A stretch of 64,000 bases of DNA from Kitasatospora sp. NBC_00458 (GTDB lineage Bacteria > Actinomycetota > Actinomycetes > Streptomycetales > Streptomycetaceae): positions 2,356,001 to 2,420,000 of the forward strand of contig NZ_CP107904.1 of assembly GCF_036013975.1 (NCBI RefSeq), written 5' to 3'. Every line of letters starts with the position of its first letter. The stretch's first letter is position 1. Shown one piece after another: positions 60,067-64,000 of the stretch. The notes under the pieces are model-generated. The model did no database searches and was not told the origin of the DNA. It saw only the letters and a program-made list of their open reading frames with translations. Made by a program: the position numbers and the translations under genes.

Positions 60067-60969
60067 ATGGCCAACGATCAACTCGTGCCCCTCGGGCCGC
60101 GCCTGAGCAACGGTCGGCTCCTCGGACTGGTCGTGCTCGCCATCGGCACCGCGTCGGCCGGCTGGATCACCGGCACCGGGTTCGTCCGGGCCTTCGGCGA
60201 GGACGCCTGCGGACCCGAGCAGTCCTGCGGCGGCATCGGCGTCGCCGTCCACCTCGCCGGTGGCATCCTGGGCTGGCTGGCGGCCCTGGTCGGCACCGCC
60301 ACCACCGCGCACGGCGACGGCCCGCTGGACGGCGACTCGGCCACCTCCGACCGCGGCGTGCTGCTCGGCTGCCTCGCCCTCGGACTGGCCGGCGCCTCCT
60401 TCGCGAACAACACCTTCCACCCGTGGCCGCTCGCCCCGGTCGCCCCGCTCGCCCTGGCCACGGCCGGGCTCGACCGGTTCGCCGCCCGGCGGTGGCGCAC
60501 CGCACGGCTGGAACAGCACCGCAAGGCCGAACAGGAGCACCGACTGGCCGAGTTCGGCGTCACCGTCCCCGGTGTGGTGGTCGCCGTCGGCGGCGACGGC
60601 AGCCTCCAGGACGGGGATCCGGTGCTGCTCCTGACCGTCGAGTTCACCGCCGCCGGCACCGTCCACACCACCACCGTGACCGGCACCTTCCCCGGGCCCG
60701 GTGCCGGCGCCCCGCTCCGCGGCAGCCCCGCCGAGGTCCGTTACGACCCGGCCGATCCGGCGGTGGCCAGGGCCACCGTCACCGGCCCCGCCCCCGCCCC
60801 CGCCGACGCCGTCCCCGCGCCCGCCCCGGCCGCCGGAGCCGCCCCCGAGATCGTCGACGGCCTGGAGCGCCTCACCGCCCTGCACCGCCAAGGCGCCCTG
60901 GACGCAGCCGAATTCGCCCTCGCCAAGGCCCAGTTGCTCGGACGCGCCCCGGTGGACGAGCACCGTTGA
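60067..60969 (+). CDS. SHOCT-domain membrane protein (copy 1)
   Basis: The 300-residue protein has about four spans in its first 140 residues, a DUF3592-like segment (AEFGVTVPGVVVAVGGDG..VTVEFTAAG region) and a C-terminal SHOCT helix pair (DGLERLTALHRQGALDAAEFALAKAQLLG). SHOCT is an oligomerisation module. The function is unknown. It is a tandem paralogue of the next gene. GGAAGG precedes the start. Confidence 0.82.
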   Translation: MANDQLVPLGPRLSNGRLLGLVVLAIGTASAGWITGTGFVRAFGEDACGPEQSCGGIGVAVHLAGGILGWLAALVGTATTAHGDGPLDGDSATSDRGVLLGCLALGLAGASFANNTFHPWPLAPVAPLALATAGLDRFAARRWRTARLEQHRKAEQEHRLAEFGVTVPGVVVAVGGDGSLQDGDPVLLLTVEFTAAGTVHTTTVTGTFPGPGAGAPLRGSPAEVRYDPADPAVARATVTGPAPAPADAVPAPAPAAGAAPEIVDGLERLTALHRQGALDAAEFALAKAQLLGRAPVDEHR

Positions 60970-61081
60970 CCGCCGGCCCCGCGGGCCGCCACTCGCACGA
61001 CACCCCCGCGCCACGGCTGCTTTCCCCCGCAGAAAGGAACCGTCCACCTGGCCGACGCCCAAGCCGAACTAGCCTTCACGG

Positions 61082-61945
61082 ATGACGATCGAACGCCGGA
61101 TCACCGGCCCACGTCTGCTCGCCGTCATCCTCATGTGCTGCTTCGCCGCGGGGGCCGGCTGGCTCGGCACGACCGGACTGCTGCGGGTGCTCGCCTCGGA
61201 CCCGTGCGGTCACGAGACGGGCTGCAACCCCGACACCATGGCGCTGCAGCTCGTCGGCGGCCTGATGCTCTGGCTGGCCGCCATGCTGTGCGTGGCTGGC
61301 CTGGTCAACAGCGCCGACGAGAACGACCGCTGCCGTCGCATGTCGGCCGGCCTGACCTTCCCGCTCTGGTTCCTGCTGACCCTGGCCGGCGCCTACCCCG
61401 CCGACGGGACCACGCACCCCTGGCTGCTGATCCCGATCACCGTGCTGGCCCTGTTCGCCCTCCTCGTGGGCGTCCCCGCGGAACGGCGGGTGGCGCGCGA
61501 GACCGCGGTGCACCGCCGGGCCCGTCTCCTCAACCGGCGGCTGGTCGAGCACGGCGCGACCGTCCCCGGCACCGTCACCGCGCTCGCGGGAACGCCCGCC
61601 ACCGCCGCCCACCGGACCGGCCTGCGGCTCACCGTGCGGTACCGGACCCTCAAGGGCGAGGACCACGAGGCCACCCGGGCGGGCGAGTTCCCCTCCTACG
61701 CCCTGCCGCAGGTCGGCGACCGGGTGACCGTCCGCTACGACCCGCTGGCCCCGGGCGACGCCGAGTTCGCCGTCCGCCCGCCCGACGAGCAGCCCCGGGA
61801 CGCCGCGTCCGTCCTCGCCCGGGAGCTGGAGCGCCTCGCCGTGCTGCACCGCGAAGGCTCCCTGAGCAGCGAGGAGTTCGCCCTCGCCAAGGCCCGGCTG
61901 CTCACGTCCGTCCCGGAGGACGGCTACTCCACCGCGAGCCGGTAG
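61082..61945 (+). CDS. SHOCT-domain membrane protein (copy 2)
   Basis: The 287-residue paralogue of the preceding gene has the same layout: membrane helices, a small outer segment with paired Cys (DPCGHETGCNP), LVEHGATVPGTVTALAG, and the SHOCT end ELERLAVLHREGSLSSEEFALAKARLL. Its 3' end overlaps the convergent GNAT gene by 22 bp. The function is unknown. Confidence 0.82.
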   Translation: MTIERRITGPRLLAVILMCCFAAGAGWLGTTGLLRVLASDPCGHETGCNPDTMALQLVGGLMLWLAAMLCVAGLVNSADENDRCRRMSAGLTFPLWFLLTLAGAYPADGTTHPWLLIPITVLALFALLVGVPAERRVARETAVHRRARLLNRRLVEHGATVPGTVTALAGTPATAAHRTGLRLTVRYRTLKGEDHEATRAGEFPSYALPQVGDRVTVRYDPLAPGDAEFAVRPPDEQPRDAASVLARELERLAVLHREGSLSSEEFALAKARLLTSVPEDGYSTASR

Positions 61946-62409
61946 ACCTGCCGGGAGCCGCCCTCCGGGCCGGGCCCGGCCGGCTCGCCCGGCAGGAAGC
62001 CGAGCCGCTCGTAGAAGACCCGGGCACCACTGGCCACCGCACCCGGGTGGTCGGCGCCGAAGGTGACCACCTCCACCACGGCCGGCCCGCGGACGTACCG
62101 GCGCAGCGCCTCGTCCAGCAGTGCCCGCCCGACGCCCGTCCCCCGTGCCCGGGCCGCCACCACCAGCCAGTGCAGGTGGTGGTGGCCCTCCCCGCCGCGG
62201 CCGAACAGCAGCCCGCCGAGCGGGCCGTCGGTGTCAGTGCCGGTGTCGGTGTCACTTTCGGCGATCAGCGCGAGGCCGCCCTCGGCGCTTCTCGTCACCG
62301 CCCGGTGGAAGCCGGGCTCGGCCACCATCGGCCCGAACCACTCCTCCACCTCCCCCGCGAGTCCGAGGAAGGCGGGAAGGTCGACGTGCTCAGCCAGCCT
62401 GATGATCAT
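61924..62409 (-). CDS. GNAT-family acetyltransferase
   Basis: The 161-residue protein has the GNAT core LHWLVVAARARGTGVGRALLDEALRRY and the late ARVFYERLGFLPGE segment. A short TDTGTDTDG repeat lies in one loop (about residues 53-61), coded by a small tandem repeat. The substrate is unknown. The start is ATG 62409. It is convergent with, and overlaps, the SHOCT gene. Confidence 0.85.
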   Translation of the reverse strand: MIIRLAEHVDLPAFLGLAGEVEEWFGPMVAEPGFHRAVTRSAEGGLALIAESDTDTGTDTDGPLGGLLFGRGGEGHHHLHWLVVAARARGTGVGRALLDEALRRYVRGPAVVEVVTFGADHPGAVASGARVFYERLGFLPGEPAGPGPEGGSRQVYRLAVE

Positions 62410-62439
62410 CCCGGCAGTCTGCCAGGGACTGCGCGCCGG

Positions 62440-62965
62440 TGGTGCCGTTCCTCTCCGGCGGGCAGCCGTGACCGGCCCGGGCAGGCGCTCCGGGGCACGC
62501 CCGACGCACCGGCCCCACCGTCCGCCCTCAACGGCCGCACCCTCAGCCGCACCGGCGGCACGGGGACGGGCGCCGCGAGCGCGGGCCGTTCCCCCGGCCC
62601 CTGCCCGTACCGGGGCGGTGATGCCGCTCCCCTCCGGCGGGCCGGACGCGGGGCTCCCGGCGGGCAGCCGCGACCGGCCCCGACAAGCACTCCGGGGCAC
62701 GCCCGACACACCGGCCCCAACCGTCCGCCCTCGACAGCCGCACCCTCAGCCGCACCGGTGGCCGCGGGTGCGGTGCGGGGGACGGGCGCCGCAGGCGCGG
62801 GTCGGTCCCCCGGCCCCTGCCCGTACCCCCGCCGGTGGTGCCGCTCCCCTCCGGCGGGCCGGACGCACGGCCCCGCCGTCCGCCCTCGACGGCCGCACCC
62901 GCGACACGAGGACAGGCGGCCACGGGCGCGGGCCAGTCCCCCGGCCCCTGCCCGTACCGGGGCGG
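62440..62965. repeat. Imperfect tandem repeats, three units
   Basis: Three units start with TGCCG(C/T)TCC(C)CTCCGGCGGG at about 62440, 62630 and 62837 and end with CCGGCCCCTGCCCGTACC. Unit lengths are about 190, 207 and 125 bp; the last is internally deleted. The shared inner parts include GCTCCGGGGCACGCCCGAC and GTCCGCCCTC. I see no gene in 62410-63032. Frames through it are open only because of GC bias. The role is unknown. Confidence 0.7.
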
Positions 62966-63032
62966 CACAGCGGCCCCGGCGCCGGATTCACAGCGCAGGG
63001 GCCTCCGCGCGGGTGCCGTCAGCGCAGGGGCC

Positions 63033-63734
63033 TCAGCGCAGCGGCCAGCGGGGGTCGATGACGGCCTGCGGATCCTTGCCGCGGCGCAGCCAGGCCTGGA
63101 GGTCCTCGGCCCAGGCGCGGTGCCAGGCGATCTGCCGGGTGTGGAGTTCGGCGGGCGGGACGCTGCCGGCCTCGGCGGGGTAGCGCTCGCCGATGGCGAC
63201 GGCCACCAGGACGGCGGCGAGCGCGTCGCTGCCCGCCTCGTGGGCGTCGGTCAGCTCGACGCCGTACACCTCGCAGACCCGCTGGAGCGTCCGGGAGCCC
63301 TTGCGGTACTTGTCCACGGCCCGGTCGATGACCAGGGCGTCGAGGACCGGTCCGACCGGCCCGCCCAGGCGCTCGGCGAGCGGCGGCAGGCCGTGCCGGT
63401 GCAGCTCGGCGTCGAGCAGCGAGAGGTCGAAGGGAGCGTTGAAGGCGACCACCGGCCGGCCGGCGGCGAGCCGCTCGCAGAGGGCGGTGGCTATCTCGTC
63501 CACCGCCTCCTTGGCCGGGCGGCCCTTCGCGCGGGCGAGGTCGTCGCCGATGCCGTGGATCGCCTCGGCCTCGGCGGGGATCGGGATGCCCGGGTCGAGC
63601 AGCCATCCGGTGGCGCTCAGCCGGCGGGCCCCGACGGTGTCCACGAGGGCGGCCGTGACGATGCGGTCCACGGCCGGGTCGGTGCCCGTGGTCTCCAGGT
63701 CGAAGCCGACCAGTGGCTGCTGCCACCAGCTCAT
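63033..63734 (-). CDS. DEDD-family 3'-5' exonuclease (DnaQ/Orn-like)
   Basis: The 233-residue protein has the DEDDh motifs: VGFDLETTGTDP with the first Asp and Glu, FNAPFDLSLLDAEL, and DAHEAGSDALAAV with the last His-Asp pair. It removes nucleotides from DNA or RNA 3' ends. It has a stand-alone form, not fused to polymerase. ATG 63734 follows AAGGA. Confidence 0.92.
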   Translation of the reverse strand: MSWWQQPLVGFDLETTGTDPAVDRIVTAALVDTVGARRLSATGWLLDPGIPIPAEAEAIHGIGDDLARAKGRPAKEAVDEIATALCERLAAGRPVVAFNAPFDLSLLDAELHRHGLPPLAERLGGPVGPVLDALVIDRAVDKYRKGSRTLQRVCEVYGVELTDAHEAGSDALAAVLVAVAIGERYPAEAGSVPPAELHTRQIAWHRAWAEDLQAWLRRGKDPQAVIDPRWPLR

Positions 63735-63827
63735 AGGGGTGTGTCCTTCCGTCCTGCTGGTCGAAACAGCCCCTATCATCGCCCGCCCCTCCGACAATCC
63801 GGCCGGTGGGGCGGGCGGGAGCGGCGG

Positions 63828-64000
63828 TCAGGCCGCTCCGAGCAGGGTCCGGCCGAGCCAGTCGGAGGCGTCCCGGACGCCGGGCAGGACGTAGAAGTAG
63901 CCGCCTCCGGTGGGGCGGAGGAAGCGGGCCAGGGGCTCGTCGGCGAGCCGGTTCTGGACCGCCTCGAACTGGCGGACCACGTCCTGCTGGTAGCAGCAGA
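63828..64000 (-). CDS. Dyp-type peroxidase, C-terminal end only
   Basis: Minus-strand codons from the right edge to TGA 63828 give 56 residues: [20 protein letters not shown], then [20 protein letters not shown] and a final stretch. The RQFE-VQ-RL-DEPL-P-GGGYF-LPGV pattern matches the C-terminal end of dye-decolorising haem peroxidases. The start lies beyond 64000. Confidence 0.75.
   Translation of the reverse strand, partial: CCYQQDVVRQFEAVQNRLADEPLARFLRPTGGGYFYVLPGVRDASDWLGRTLLGAA

Noticed and set aside
62410-63032. CRISPR-like or coding repeat
   Set aside because: Units are far too long and uneven for CRISPR, and frames through them are open in several directions at once, as expected from GC bias.
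1-64000. Mobile element, prophage or resistance island
   Set aside because: No transposase, integrase, terminal repeats or shift in base composition is visible; APH, MFS and SMR genes have ordinary chromosomal surroundings.

Overview
The window is very GC-rich actinobacterial chromosome. Gene content, GTG/TTG starts, ATGA/GTGA overlaps, GC-only terminator hairpins and the order of the sulfur-assimilation genes all point to a Streptomycetaceae member (Streptomyces or Kitasatospora). I see no rRNA, tRNA, CRISPR array, insertion sequence, phage genes or biosynthetic cluster. It looks like ordinary core or near-core chromosome with a few decayed genes.

Layout. 0-13 kb: an ArsR regulator with a perfect operator palindrome coupled to a DUF2071-type gene; an exported lipoprotein; a membrane-anchored esterase; a PMT/ArnT-type glycosyltransferase; a decayed hydrolase next to an HNH-nuclease lipoprotein; moaA divergent from a MobA-like nucleotidyltransferase; a zinc-ribbon protein; a TPR protein; and a FhuF-type siderophore-iron reductase behind an iron-box-like site. 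13-17 kb: a DUF2637 membrane protein, a PAS/GAF/PP2C/HATPase phosphatase and a small ATP-binding anti-sigma-like protein. 17.6-22.2 kb: a urease-like gene set (fused gamma-beta, alpha), agmatine deiminase, a 74-residue membrane protein and a TetR regulator, without urease accessory genes. 22-35 kb: a PP2C-like protein, a DUF3105/DUF305 pair, an MFS exporter with its MarR regulator, the alkA-ogt alkylation-repair operon, an ASCH protein, rsgA preceded by a 23-codon ORF, and a YihY/BrkB protein.

35.8-45.9 kb is the assimilatory sulfur operon: a 27-residue leader peptide with one Cys codon near its end, sulfite reductase, a zinc-ribbon peptide, cysH, cysC, cysD, cysN, a 36-codon ORF, a three-gene sulfonate-type ABC transporter and a sirohydrochlorin chelatase (siroheme for the reductase). 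Genes overlap or nearly abut except at cysH-cysC and around the transporter, where hairpins separate segments. CysH carries an unusual Cys-X4-Cys iron-sulfur motif.

46-52.6 kb: a VapC remnant, an SMR-azoreductase operon divergent from its TetR with two matching operators, two ricin-lectin proteins flanking a decayed third copy, a DEAD-box helicase and a cold-shock protein with a terminator-like hairpin in its leader. 52.8-57.8 kb: two divergent MMPL exporters with a perfect 22-bp palindrome between them. 57.9-64 kb: an APH-type kinase, a polysaccharide deacetylase lipoprotein, two tandem SHOCT membrane proteins, a GNAT enzyme, a stretch of imperfect tandem repeats, a DEDD exonuclease and the end of a Dyp-type peroxidase.

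The best candidates for something new are the divergent urease-like enzyme linked to agmatine deiminase, the short ORFs before rsgA and sirA, and the uncharacterised Cys-rich domain shared by the two lectins.
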